A DNA stretch of 64,000 nucleotides from Yponomeuta sedellus. Its lineage: Eukaryota; Arthropoda; Insecta; Lepidoptera; Yponomeutidae. Every line of letters starts with the position of its first letter. The stretch's first letter is position 1. Positions 20,346 through 30,124 of the stretch are shown here, one piece after another. The stretch lies in NCBI GenBank assembly GCA_934045075.1, contig OW203727.1, positions 15,994,861 through 16,058,860 of the forward strand. Reading direction: 5' to 3'. Made by a program: the position numbers and the translations under genes. The notes beneath the pieces are model-generated. The model searched no databases. It was not told where the DNA came from and was given only the letters and a program-made list of their open reading frames with translations.

Positions 20346-20560
20346 CAATACTTTGGTCATATCACGCGCAACTCATTCTGCAAGGCAAAATTCAGGGGCA
20401 AAGGAGACCTGGCCGCAGAAAAACTCCATAAAGCTTCATAGTCTTGCAGAGTGATAAATCACGAGAAACAAACTCTTTCAAGCCGCAACATTACGGGAAA
20501 AAGCCACAAAGATAGCCAACCTCCGACAGGAGACGCCACCAAAAGAAGAAGAGGAAGTAG
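20346..20560 (+). pseudogene. RTE-like LINE C-terminus remnant
   Basis: Frames interrupted by a shift read YFGHITR and then QGKIQGQRRPGRRKTP, the C-terminal tail style of lepidopteran RTE-type reverse transcriptases. It ends in an AAG-rich tail near 20540. It is degenerate. Confidence 0.55.
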
Positions 20561-21240
20561 ACAGAATCAGTTTCCTACCAGACTGTGACAGATATCAGTT
20601 TTTTCTTTAAACTACAAATCATAAGTGATATCTAATTACACCTTGTAAGTAAAGTCAACAGCACACCAACAATTACATCCGTGCACCCTTTGAATTTGAT
20701 GACCTCAAAATATAAATAAAAAAAACGACTCGAATTACCTCCTGCGGTTGACTGACAGAAAATGCTTAAGTAGTTAAGTCCGCCGCATTGTAAATTGATT
20801 TATATAAATTTACCGTATTTCACGCATTTGCTACATTTTACTCATACATTGTTAGCATTAAATTTGCCTTTTATAGGTTCTCTTTCGTGCAATGAAGAAT
20901 TAATGATATCGATAAAACTCATACATCACTTATTCGTAGGAGAGATAGTTTCCGAGCTATCACACAGTCCACTAATCAGTCAGTCACTTAGTCAGTCAAT
21001 CAATCCCTACTCATTTACAGCCTTCACACACAATTTAGCGACTAAAATGTAAAGTTTGCTGTGCTGTAAGACTCCACCTCGATCTAATTCGCTTCCATCG
21101 GTACAAAAACCTCACAAATATGCCAACCAGCACACCGTATCCCGACAGATCACCGTCTCGCAGACGCACGGTTAAAACCGGCTACAAATGGTAATAAAAT
21201 AAAGCCGAGTGTGTGTACATAGCGCGATTCAGGCCGAGTG
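20561..21240. other. Spacer with a LINE 3'-like scrap
   Basis: 20745-20800 (TTGACTGACAGAAAATGCTT..TTAAGTCCGCC) matches 25528-25590, a decayed LINE 3' end. 21037-21060 carries one isolated AAAATGTAAAG motif like the array at 10.2-11.1 kb. No gene is seen. Confidence 0.4.
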
Positions 21241-21244
21241 CCGA

Positions 21245-21282
21245 TATAAATAGTGCGCGGCGAGGGGCGGGCGGGTCACTCC
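21245..21282 (+). promoter_or_regulatory. Candidate core promoter (TATA box plus initiator)
   Basis: TATAAATAG at 21245-21253 is followed about 33 nt later by TCACTCC (A at 21278), an acceptable arthropod initiator. Between them is a GC-rich run containing GGGGCGGGCGGG. No convincing exon was found downstream, so the assignment rests on motif spacing only. Confidence 0.3.
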
Positions 21283-21289
21283 TTCCTGG

Positions 21290-21726
21290 TGCTCTTATTA
21301 TATTTATATTTTTTTATGATTTTTATTTTTATTTAATCACAAGAAGCTTACAACGCAAATACAATTTAGGTCGACAATTAATTAGACTTAACATAGGTCA
21401 ATTACAATCTTTTTTTATACTGTTAAAATCACAATAGTAAATTCGTTTCATTACGGTTTTACAAAATGCATTTAAATTTTTTTTAAAACATTTAAATGCA
21501 ACAGGTTTTACAAAATTTGGAAGAAAATCTAAGGACAACAAAATTTTAACTTTCGTACACGACAAAGATGCATTTAATAAATAATATTAATGCTAAGAGG
21601 GGATTAAATTTCGGTGTGGTTGTATGTGTGTGTGTTTAATTTATGTGTGTAGTAGCGATGAAGTATTTAAGGTGCTCAGCTTCGTTAGGGATACTTTGCA
21701 GCGTGTCTTTTTATTAAAACTTATAA
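21290..21726. other. AT-rich stretch, nothing recognised
   Basis: T-rich low-complexity sequence (21300-21340) followed by AT-rich DNA with no frame or repeat seen. Confidence 0.45.
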
Positions 21727-22085
21727 TTATTCGCTCGTAGCCCCGGCTGCGTGAGTGATCTTAAACGATCACGAAGGATAAGCAACATAGGGCGCGTTCA
21801 GTGCATGGATGGGTGACCGCTTATGACTACCGCTAGTGGCATTTTTTCAAGCGGTTCCGTGCTTTGCAAGGCACATTGAGCAGTTGGTGCCCGCTGCCGT
21901 CGATAGACGGCAGTCGTTACGTTAAGTCAGAGGCCTTAGGGCGGGCGGCTTGAAAACTTCTGACAGTAAAACCAGCCACTAGCCTCCACCAATACGGATT
22001 TGGCCCCCACGGTGGAGTATGGCCTATTCTTTCCTCAGCGAAGAGTCCCGTGCCCCTCGGTGGGGACAAAATGGGTCAATGGTGA
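21727..22085 (+). mobile_element. 5S rRNA-headed SINE, subfamily B
   Basis: Here the 5S resemblance is strongest: GATCACGAAGGATAAGCAAC, then GGGCGCGTTCAGTGCATGG and GATGGGTGACCGC, which track the 5S A box, intermediate element and C box in order. The 3' body is the one shared with subfamily A (CAGAGGCCTTAGGGCGG, TTCTGACAGTAA, GTGGAGTATGGCC), ending near GATGATTATCATTATT. Confidence 0.8.
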
Positions 22086-22845
22086 TGATTATCATTATTA
22101 AAAGTGTAATAATTATTACACACCCTACTCTGCATTAAAAACGAGATAAAGTTTACGATTTCTCTGTCTGAAATATTTATTTTACCAGCAAGGGTCGTCG
22201 AGAACATTTCTTACCAAGAAACCTTATGGAAACTATTGAATTTTGTTTTAGGAAAGTTCTTTCCACAAATTGTACACCACATGATGCAGAGCAAGATTAG
22301 AACTAATGTAAAAAAAACTTTATTTTCCGGAGTGGTTTGTTCAGTTAGAATTTTTTGTATGCTAAAATAATTTTTGTTTATTTGTTCTGTGTTCTTGACG
22401 AAAATTTTAATGGATGTTGTATGGTGCATGTTTTTATTTATTTATTTGACTAGAATTATTTTGTCCACTACGAACTCACACGTAATCTCACAAGTGAACA
22501 ACCAACCAACTGACAAACTCTAACTGGAACCTAGTTTCTGTGTTACTTTGTGACGATAGCGTAGCTGCGATAAACATTCCTGGATTAGGAGTTTCAGGGA
22601 AGGTGAAGAAAAAAGAAATCGCCTTAGGAGACGGTGAAAGAAATAAGTTTTTATTTATCCGTTTATTACTTCTTTACTTATTAGATCAATTGAAACCTGG
22701 ACCAAGCGGGAGTTATCCGACGAGAGCAGCATTGACCGACCATCGACAGCGATCCCGATTATCGGGAATGTTTGAATTTCTCTATTTTGAAATCGTCCAA
22801 GCCGGTGCCAGTGTAGGGCCTTCCTGACATTTTAACGTTTGATTA
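22086..22845. other. Spacer, nothing recognised
   Basis: Short frames at 22211-22429 (minus) and 22540-22827 (plus) match no family and carry no supporting signals. Confidence 0.4.
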
Positions 22846-23162
22846 CAGTAAAAAGTCATAGCTCAACTTAAATTAGATAAATGCATGAATTTAACTTCTC
22901 ATTTTATTTAGAAGTAAAAAAGACAGTCTTATTTATAATAACAAACCGATACTTAAATTACTCCTTAGATGAAGTTTAAATTGTTAAGGGAAATACGTAA
23001 CCATAGGTAATTTAAACCAGTAAAAAGTCATAGGTCAATTTAAATTAGATAAATGCATGAAACTACAAAAAAAGACAGTCTTATTTATAAAAACAAGATA
23101 ACTTAAATTACTCCTCAGATGAAGTTTAAATGGTAAAGGGAAAGGCCACAGGTTATTAAAAC
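22846..23162. repeat. ~172-bp imperfect tandem duplication
   Basis: CAGTAAAAAGTCATAG starts at 22846 and again at 23018. Both units continue through TTAAATTAGATAAATGCATG, AAAGACAGTCTTATTTATA and ACTTAAATTACTCC. They differ by indels, so the event is not recent. Confidence 0.75.
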
Positions 23163-23341
23163 CGCTTCAGCGGAGTTGACTACACAGTCGACAGCTTATC
23201 AGCTTCTATGGCTTCATCAACTATAAATTGCTTATAGTCAGCTCCGATTTTGATTTTAACTTAATAAAGATAAACACTTAAGTCTTGTAAGTCATATGAA
23301 GTTTGTGAACTTCTTCACATTTGTTAAGTTACAATAATAAC

Positions 23342-23440
23342 ACCACTCGCTAACGTTGAAAGAAAACATCATGAGAAAAACTGAGTGTCTGTGGTGTTCC
23401 ACAACCTCAGCGCTTACCAAACCACGGTGGATACGTACAG
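23342..23440 (+). mobile_element. tRNA-SINE-II body fragment next to a full copy
   Basis: ATCATGAGAAAAACTGAGTG then CCTCAGCGCTTA and CCACGGTGGATACG, directly abutting the full-length copy that follows. Confidence 0.55.
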
Positions 23441-23925
23441 CGGTGTTAGCTCAGTGGGCAGAATGGACGATGGACTCGCAAGCGAGAGACCCAGGTTCAA
23501 ACCCCAGTGCGGGCATGTCCCAATGACTTCTTTAATTTAAAATTTACGTACATTTGCGATTTTGTAATCGCAATACCACACGCTAACTGTGAAGGAAAAC
23601 CTCGTGATGAAACTCTTGGCTTGGTTGGCTCCGCACGTATTGGCTAGTCTTTCCTGTGGGCTAGGCCGACTAATCTGTCAGGATGGTATAGGGGCTGGGC
23701 AAGCGTACACCGTAAAAAACCATGTCTCAGACACTAGCTTCCGAGTGGTACCTTCACCCATCTAGTATAAGTGAACATGCCACTGGACGCTGTAAAAATC
23801 ATCTCATTACGTAGATGCAAAGGCCAAAGGTGGGTACGGGTAGTAATTAAGCCCATACTCTCTCTCTGAGAGAAGGCCTGTGCCCTGCAGTAGGAAATAC
23901 CTATATAGGCTGCAAAAAAAAGAAG
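23441..23925 (+). mobile_element. tRNA-SINE-II, near full length
   Basis: The tRNA-like head has box A TTAGCTCAGTGGGC and box B AGGTTCAAACCCC, followed by GCGGGCATGTCCCAATGAC. The body includes GGCTTGGTTGGCTCCGCACG and TTCCTGTGGGCTAGGCCGAC. It ends with AAGCCCATACTCTCTCTCTG, GAGAGAAGGCC and an A-run near 23912. It resembles the copy at 54799-55197 but carries the extra 3' module seen in the headless fragments. Confidence 0.75.
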
Positions 23926-24160
23926 ATAAACACGTCTAAAAGTTGACCTGCCGTTGACGGTAGTAATTTCGAAATGTATCGCTCGCTTTTTGTTTCTTGC
24001 CCTTAACAATCTTAACATATCTCTAAGGGCCAGTTTATGTATTGAGAATTTCGCTAACTTAATACTTAACTGTAGTGCTGTTCAAATTTCTCAGGAAAGA
24101 GCGTGACAGAACGTTAGTGAAATTCTCAATTCCGAAATCGGCCCAATGTCTAGGTAGGTA

Positions 24161-24582
24161 TAGTCTGTTAGCTTTTAGAATATACCTCGGGCTCTAGAGT
24201 AGCCTTCGGTTTTCGCCGAAAGCACACGAGTGTAATACTACTTCCTGCTCTGTTTAAAACTTTTCTTATTAAGTTTATTTAATAAAGTGTCATATTAGTT
24301 CCGATACACAAACACAAACCGGGATACAAACCGGGGGTGGGCAGCAGCGCCTCCTGCAGTACAATTCTACCGAGCTGCGAACCCCAACCCGCATGCCCAG
24401 CGTGGGGATTATGGGCATTACCCCCTATGATAGCACAACGTTGCGCTCTTTAGGGGAGGACTATGTCCAGCAGTGGACTAGTATAGCCTGACGATGACGA
24501 TTAGTTCCGATATTTCTATTACACGACTATTACCGATTCTATCCGATAGTAGCCGAGGTATTTTCTAAGAGCTAATAGACTA
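24161..24582. mobile_element. Tc1/mariner-like MITE, family A, copy 2 (interrupted)
   Basis: Ends TAGTCTGTTAGCTTTTAGAA and its complement, flanked by TA (24159-24160 and 24583-24584). It is split by the insertion at 24307-24499. Confidence 0.8.
24307..24499 (+). mobile_element. RTE-like LINE 3' end nested in the MITE
   Basis: A 193-bp insert flanked by a 13-bp target-site duplication (ATTAGTTCCGATA at 24294-24306 and 24500-24512). It ends CTATGTCCAGCAGTGGACTA then GCCTGACGATGACG, the 3' end and GAT-rich tail seen on RTE-type elements. It is 5'-truncated and has no frame. Confidence 0.75.
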
Positions 24583-25527
24583 TAATCAAATCTCGACTCC
24601 CAAATCAAAACTGCGCATTTCACATTAGCCAACCAGAAATAAACAGGGAAAGAGGAAAGGGCTAGTCTAGTTAACGGACATTTGAGATCTTGGCGTGATT
24701 GTAAACTCGAGCGGGAAGCCCGGAGTGATGTGAACGAAGCCGTGTTAATTGGCGTATCCTATGCAACATATCCTAACAAAGCATTTAGTACGTAATTGAC
24801 TTAATTTAGGTACTATTTTGACTTGAATACCAGTGCAATTGCTTTTGGCTGACTGTAGGACGGCAGGCCACGCGCCCTACGTCTGCACTGCATATTTGAA
24901 TTGAGAACGTTATCTTTTTTTATTATTGTTTAATTATCCATCTTCGGTTGGTTTCTCTTTATGACTTGATTTGATTATGCGCGGGAGTCAATGATCTTAA
25001 TCTTTCTTTGGTTAGGGGCGACTGTTGGTGCTTAGTTTTAGTCCAATACAATATGTATACCATATTTACTTTCTTCGTACAGCACGAAGAAAGTAAATTG
25101 GTTTTCTCTTAGAGATCGTATCTACTAGGGATCTTCTGGATTTCACTTCTCAAAAACATACATTTTCTATGAGGAAATCATCGCGAGAAAATAGTGAAGC
25201 TGATATTTTTTTGCTATTTAAAATTGTTGCCATCGTAAACGTTGTTTGAATTGACGAATAATACCCTGCAAGTGGTCTGCAATAATATAGTCTGAAGCCT
25301 GTTTCAAACTTAGTTTGTGAAGATCTCGATGTAAATTTTTTTTTAACTATCTTGGTCTATAATATACTCGTATATTGAACCTAGTGATATCATAGAGTTT
25401 TCTCTGCGAATTAAATAGCCTGAACAGTGTATTTTATTTCCAGTTAAAGTAAGGAAAAGGATACATTACAATTGGAGTAACGTAACGTATCCTTTTCACA
25501 CTTCCATATTAGTTATTTTCAAATGAC
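24583..25527. other. Spacer with small hairpins
   Basis: Short inverted repeats at 25067-25098 (TTTACTTTCTTCGT) and 25452-25500 (AAAAGGATAC). No gene recognised. Confidence 0.4.
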
Positions 25528-25630
25528 CTCTGCGATTGACTGGCAGAAAATGCTTGCAGCATTAAGTCCACTGCATGAGTACCTAAATGTTATCTTATGA
25601 GCAATAAACGTATTAGTAATAATATTACAA
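25528..25630 (+). mobile_element. LINE 3'-end scrap
   Basis: GCGATTGACTGGCAGAAAAT, GCATTAAGTCCACTGC and GAGCAATAAACG resemble 20745-20800. It looks like the last ~90 bp of a decayed LINE. Confidence 0.4.
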
Positions 25631-25984
25631 TTGTTTGCTCTATCGGGTTTTCATCCAACTTGCACAGAGGCGTGTTAGGCCACAAGGCTGCGGTAACAGA
25701 GCGATACTTGTCATTTTATTTTACTATACATACCGTACCTACTACGTACATAAACGGTGTAAAACTATTGCTATAAAGGGGGTACTACGAATAGCGTATA
25801 AAATCAGCACTTCGATTAAAAAGTCACGAAAGGAGGATTTTATGAACTAATAACGATATGTATTTAAAAAATAAAATTTATTGAACGAAAAAAGCGCCAC
25901 AGGGTTTCTGCTTAACATTTGGAAATTCGGTAAATTATTCTCTTCATTTTAGTGTTTTGCTTTGCAAAGTACCTACAGTTTTTT

Positions 25985-26312
25985 ATGTAGTATATAAAGA
26001 TTTCACTGCAGGGCACAGGTCTTCTCTCAGAGAGCGAGAGATATAGTATGGGCTTAATACGCTGTGGGCACAACGCGTGCCCACAGCGGATACCTTTTCT
26101 CGAAGAGATAGTATATGCTTAATTGCCAGGCGTGTCCACCGCGGATTAGCGATTCCAAGCGCTAAGGTATGTGGACACCTCAGATACTCAGGTTTCCTCA
26201 CCGTATTTGGCTTCACCGTTAGTGGGTGGTAATGCTACTATAACTTCACAAATAGAACTTATATAACGAAGTTGTTGGTAGGTACATGTACATGTCGGAA
26301 TCGAACCCACCA
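25985..26312 (-). mobile_element. tRNA-SINE-II with internally duplicated 3' part
   Basis: On the minus strand: box B-like GGTTCGATTCCG near the head, then CACTAACGGTGAAGCC, GGTGAGGAAACCTGAGTATC, then the AAGCATATACTATCTC module appears twice. A 29-bp dyad at 26069-26097 (GCTGTGGGCACAACGCG...) marks the duplication joint. Confidence 0.6.
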
Positions 26313-26356
26313 CCTCCCTAATTTTTTTGAACTAAAACTTTCGTAAGCACAACACA

Positions 26357-26521
26357 TTGTAGACTTTTAGTCCGGATTTACTTACACTGTGAGACGAGCA
26401 ACCGACGACGCGAGCTCCGTCTCTGCTCACTATGAATAAGCTCTGAGAATCGGAGCGAAACCTGGTCGGACTTTTCCGATATAACAACACCCGTAAGTAA
26501 ATCCGGACTAAAAGTCTACAA
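26357..26521. mobile_element. Short inverted-repeat element (MITE-like)
   Basis: Perfect 29-bp terminal inverted repeats, 26357-26385 and 26493-26521, starting TTGTAGACTTTTAGTCCGGA. The sequence ACCTCCCTAATT occurs at 26312-26323 and again at 26522 onward, so a 12-bp direct repeat brackets a slightly larger interval. The superfamily is unclear. Confidence 0.65.
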
Positions 26522-26663
26522 CCTCCCTAATTATTTCTATTATTTGTTTTTATTTTTATTGTTATTTCCGGCATGAATCCCGGCTTTATACCAATGACAT
26601 GCGTCTTAAGAGTTAACATACGCTAGCGTTTGCTATGTACCGTGACCCATTTATGAGGGCTAA

Positions 26664-26678
26664 GGGGGGGGGGGGGGG
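26664..26678 (+). repeat. G15 homopolymer
   Basis: Fifteen consecutive G residues, likely a slippage tract. Confidence 0.9.
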
Positions 26679-26729
26679 TGTGGAGACAACTAACAACATT
26701 ACATACATTTTTATCAAATATGTAAATAT

Positions 26730-27044
26730 GACGCACTCGTGGTCTCGTCGAACCCAGTGATTGGAATCAATCACTTGAGTTAAGCAAAAACGGGCACGGT
26801 CAGGTGCAGGATCTGGATGGTTGACTGTCCCGTGAATAGCGCTAGTGGCATTTTTCACATGTGAGACACTGACCTCTGAGGCCTATGGGCGGTTTGATAA
26901 CTTCTGACAATAAGGCCCGCCGCTGTCTTACAATCCTCCACCACCCCGGACTTAGACCCCGTGGTAGAGTATGGCCTAACCTTTCTGCGATGTAGGAAAA
27001 GTCCTATGCCCCAGCAGTGGGGACATGCAAGGATTGATATCGTG
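26730..27044 (+). mobile_element. 5S-SINE subfamily A, decayed
   Basis: The head has TTGAGTTAAGCAA and GGCACGGTCAGGTGCAGG. The C box is disrupted by a 5-bp insertion (GGATCTGGATGGTTGACTG), and ~60 bp of the middle around the TGCAAGGCACG block is missing. The 3' body is complete to GGATTGATATCG. Confidence 0.75.
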
Positions 27045-27299
27045 TGCAAGTTAGTAAATAACGCCAAATTAGAATAATCGAATAGAAACTTTGCGTTACC
27101 CAACTCGATAAAAGACTGTACTTCCATTACAGCTCGTTATCGTTTCATGCGGTTCCAAATTTGAACGCTATCAATGAGGGCATTGACTTCACTTTGCGAA
27201 TAAATTAATTATGCATTCGACGCGGGTCGATAGGCAATTGTTTTTTAAGTGCCTATGTCTAAATAGACGATTCGAGAGTATGACAGAACAAGGCTGAAA

Positions 27300-27375
27300 T
27301 AAGAAAGAAAAAAAAACCCGCCAAGTGCAAGTCGAACTCGCATTTCGAGGGTTTCGCACCAGTAGCGCCATCTCA
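27300..27375 (-). repeat. 3' end of the GGGTTCCG-type dispersed repeat
   Basis: On the minus strand, GCGAAACCCTCGAAATGCGA then GCACTTGGCGGGTTTTTTT matches the end of the element at 30125-30735 (GCGCGAGTCCGGATCGCACT). Confidence 0.5.
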
Positions 27376-27799
27376 TGACTGGTGGTAGGACTAATTCATT
27401 TTCATTGTTTGTGCAGCTTGTTGTGTCTTGATTTGGTAGATAACATTCCTTAGCTGAATGCAAATTATATTAAGAGACACATGCAATAATTCACTATTTG
27501 CTGACTGATGGCCAAAAGCTTACCTAATGTTAGATACTAATTTACCTTATTTTAATCGTCCTGTGTACAATACCTATGATGATCTTAAATCTAATTAACT
27601 TATGGAGAGCGCCAAGAGGAGTATTACGAGGAGTATGGAGTATTACTATGGGATCCTGCCTATCCGTAGCTCTCGTAGGTTAATCGCAAGAACTTGAGTC
27701 TCAGGTGATTAAAGTTCGGTTTATAAAAAATGGAATGCATTTTATTGCACCGTGAATTTAGGGCATACTTACAGGCTATAACAGACATAATAATCTTAT

Positions 27800-27926
27800 T
27801 AAAAAGCCGCGACCCACCAGAGGTCGCGGGTTTGAATCCCGGCATGGGTGGAATTTCAGCCTCTAAATAGGATTTTTTAAAATGGTCCTTAGCACAGGTT
27901 AGTGCATTAAAATAAAAATAGTATGA
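27800..27926 (+). mobile_element. tRNA-SINE-I, 5'-truncated
   Basis: Box B GGGTTTGAATCCCGGCATGG, AGCCTCTAAATAGG, TCCTTAGCACAGGTTAGTGC, then the A-rich tail. Confidence 0.75.
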
Positions 27927-28138
27927 TAATAATCTTAATGAGACACTTGTATTAAGTGAGTCCGCCTCGCGGTTGGCAATTTTTATTACTTGCCGTTAGA
28001 ATATAAATTTATTTTTCCATAAAATACCTATATAATATGTCCCATAACTAAGCCAAATTTGATGCATAGACCGTGTTTACGACAGAGCATAATAAAAAAA
28101 TGGCGAACAAATAAGTTTGTTTGAGACCCCTTACATTT

Positions 28139-28190
28139 AAATTACCGAACAAATAATAAAATAATTATTTTATTATTTGTTCGGTAATTT
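28139..28190. repeat. Perfect 52-bp palindrome
   Basis: Two 26-bp arms (AAATTACCGAACAAATAATA...) meet with no loop at 28164/28165. Confidence 0.9.
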
Positions 28191-28259
28191 GCCGCAATAA
28201 CACATATTCTGTAAAAAATGGCTACCTAATACAATTCTAAAGGTAGAGCTAGATAGGCA

Positions 28260-28350
28260 GACGGACAAATAAACATACAAACAGACTGGCAGCGGAGCCA
28301 GAGTAATAGGGTTCCTTTTTGGCACCCCTCGGGTACGGGAACCCTAAAAA
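28260..28350 (-). repeat. 5' part of the GGGTTCCG-type dispersed repeat
   Basis: On the minus strand TTTTTAGGGTTCCCGTACCC is followed by a GTCTGTTTGTATG stretch, as at 30125 and 58735 on the plus strand. Confidence 0.5.
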
Positions 28351-28779
28351 GCAAATTAAAACAATATATTTTGACGACGGTTTGTACTGAGAAAGGTCCA
28401 CGAAGGATTTCTTTCTGCTGGGCGCTAGCGGTGCAAGCATACTCCTCTGTTCTGTGGTAGCGTATCTATGCAACATAGCGTATCTAATCATCTCGAGATA
28501 TAGAATATTGTTAAAGCTCCAATTTGATAACAAATATTGGTTTTCGCTTTGAAATACAACTGGTTCCCCACAGGGCTAGCCTGGTGTGGGAATTCTTCCT
28601 AATATAAGTCCTACCATGCACCTTAATTTTCATATTTATTTTGTACACCTACATTACATTCTTTGGTTCTTTTTGTGTGCAATGAAATATTTTTATCTGT
28701 ATTTCATCTTATTTTTATATCGCTTGTTAACTATGTGCCTGAGGTGATTAGCTGTATTAATTATGCATCAGAACTTGAA

Positions 28780-28880
28780 ATTACCTATGCGCGGTGGGTA
28801 TGCGTTATTATTAAGCCCATTCTCTTTCTGAGAGAATGTCTGTGCCCTACAATAGGAACTACATCTGCAGTGGAAAATAT
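28780..28880 (+). mobile_element. tRNA-SINE-II 3' scrap
   Basis: CGCGGTGGGTATGCG, AAGCCCATTCTCTTTCTGAG, GTGCCCTACAATAGG in family order. Confidence 0.5.
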
Positions 28881-28904
28881 AAAGTGTTTAGCCTCTAAAG
28901 TCTA

Positions 28905-29172
28905 AATCTCTCTCTCTCTCTCTTCTTCAACCCATAGCCACCCAATGCTGAGTGTAGGTCTCTTCTAATGCACGCCATTTATTTCGGTCTTGGGCTTTTC
29001 GAATCCAGTCCTTTCCTGCCACCTTGACCAGGTCGTCAGTCCATCTTGTTGGTTGCCTGCCCACACTTCTGCGCCCCTCTCTAGGCCTCCAAACCAGTAC
29101 TTTTACACCCCATCTTTTATCTTGTCTACGGCATATATGGCCTGCCCATTTCCACTTCTTACGGGCAATCAC
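28905..29172 (-). pseudogene. RTE-type LINE reverse-transcriptase C-terminus
   Basis: An 81-codon minus-strand frame (29172 to 28927) encodes the end of an RTE-type ORF: KKWKWAGHICRRQDKRWG, WRPREGRRSVGRQPTRW, TDDLVKVAG and a final R-x-W-R block. A (GA)n-type tail lies at 28905-28924. It is truncated at its 5' end upstream of 29172. It is open, but it is only a fragment of an enzyme. Confidence 0.8.
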
Positions 29173-29369
29173 CTAAATCAGTCTAAATCTACGTTTTTAT
29201 AATAATAAATAAATATTCATGGACATATTACACAGATCTCGTTAGCCCTATAGGTACTAAGTACAACTAAAAGACTTGTGTTACAGGTGCTTACTCGATG
29301 ACAGATTTAATACAATAAATAACTATATAACATCCAAGACCCCAGACAAACAAGAAAAGTTCGTTTTCT

Positions 29370-29452
29370 AGTTTGACCAGGCCGGGGATCGAAACCGAAA
29401 CTTTCGGTTCAACAGACAGCGTGCCAAATCGCTGCGCCATCACCGAGGTCGT
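29370..29452 (-). mobile_element. tRNA-like SINE head
   Basis: On the minus strand, box A-like GATGGCGCAGCGATTTGGCA and box B-like GGTTTCGATCCCCGG are spaced as in a tRNA. The rest of the element was not delimited. Confidence 0.45.
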
Positions 29453-29459
29453 CTAAAAA

Positions 29460-30124
29460 GGACAAAGAGTTCATAAAAAGAAAGCCGAGTAAGCTGAAAC
29501 GATAGTACCGGCGCTAGGAAAACTCATCTAAAAATATAACTCCGGCACTACATCATCTGAACGGTCACTTCACCTGTCTAGCGTTTGTAAAAGTGGCCAT
29601 AAGATAGTGAATAAATCGTTGACTTGATTTAAACTCTCGTAAGCACTACTCATTATTAACAGAATCACTTACTTGATTTTTTGTCGGGACAGTCCGACCA
29701 GGGTTTGCTCTTATTCTACAGTCGGTCCCTCGTTTCGGTCTGCAAAAATTCAATAAAGTGATTCCGGAACTAAGTTAAAACCAACTAAGTGACGTTTAAT
29801 TAATTTAGCTTACGTCTGGATGTAGATATTTTTTTCAAAACTCTGGAAAAAATACCTGATAGGGGTTGATTTTTTAGAAATAAATGATAACAATGAATTA
29901 CCTAAGTCAAGCAATCAATATTATAATATGTATAAAAAGTACTATTATGTCCGCAAATCGTTTCATCTCACGCTAAGTAAGAAAGCCGACGTGTTTCAAA
30001 AGTATTGACATTACCTGAAACAATGGATTAATATTTACATTTTTATTACAACATTAAAGATGAAAACCGGCAAAACTGATTGCAACCACGCACCGCATGA
30101 GGAACAGGAGAAGGATGCAATTTT
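29460..30124. other. Spacer, nothing recognised
   Basis: AT-rich. A short stretch at 29690-29765 faintly resembles the interior of the MITE at 26357-26521 in reverse orientation. Confidence 0.35.

Noticed and set aside
21760..21860. A functional 5S rRNA gene
   Set aside because: Only the central control region resembles 5S RNA; the ends differ and it continues into a shared SINE body.
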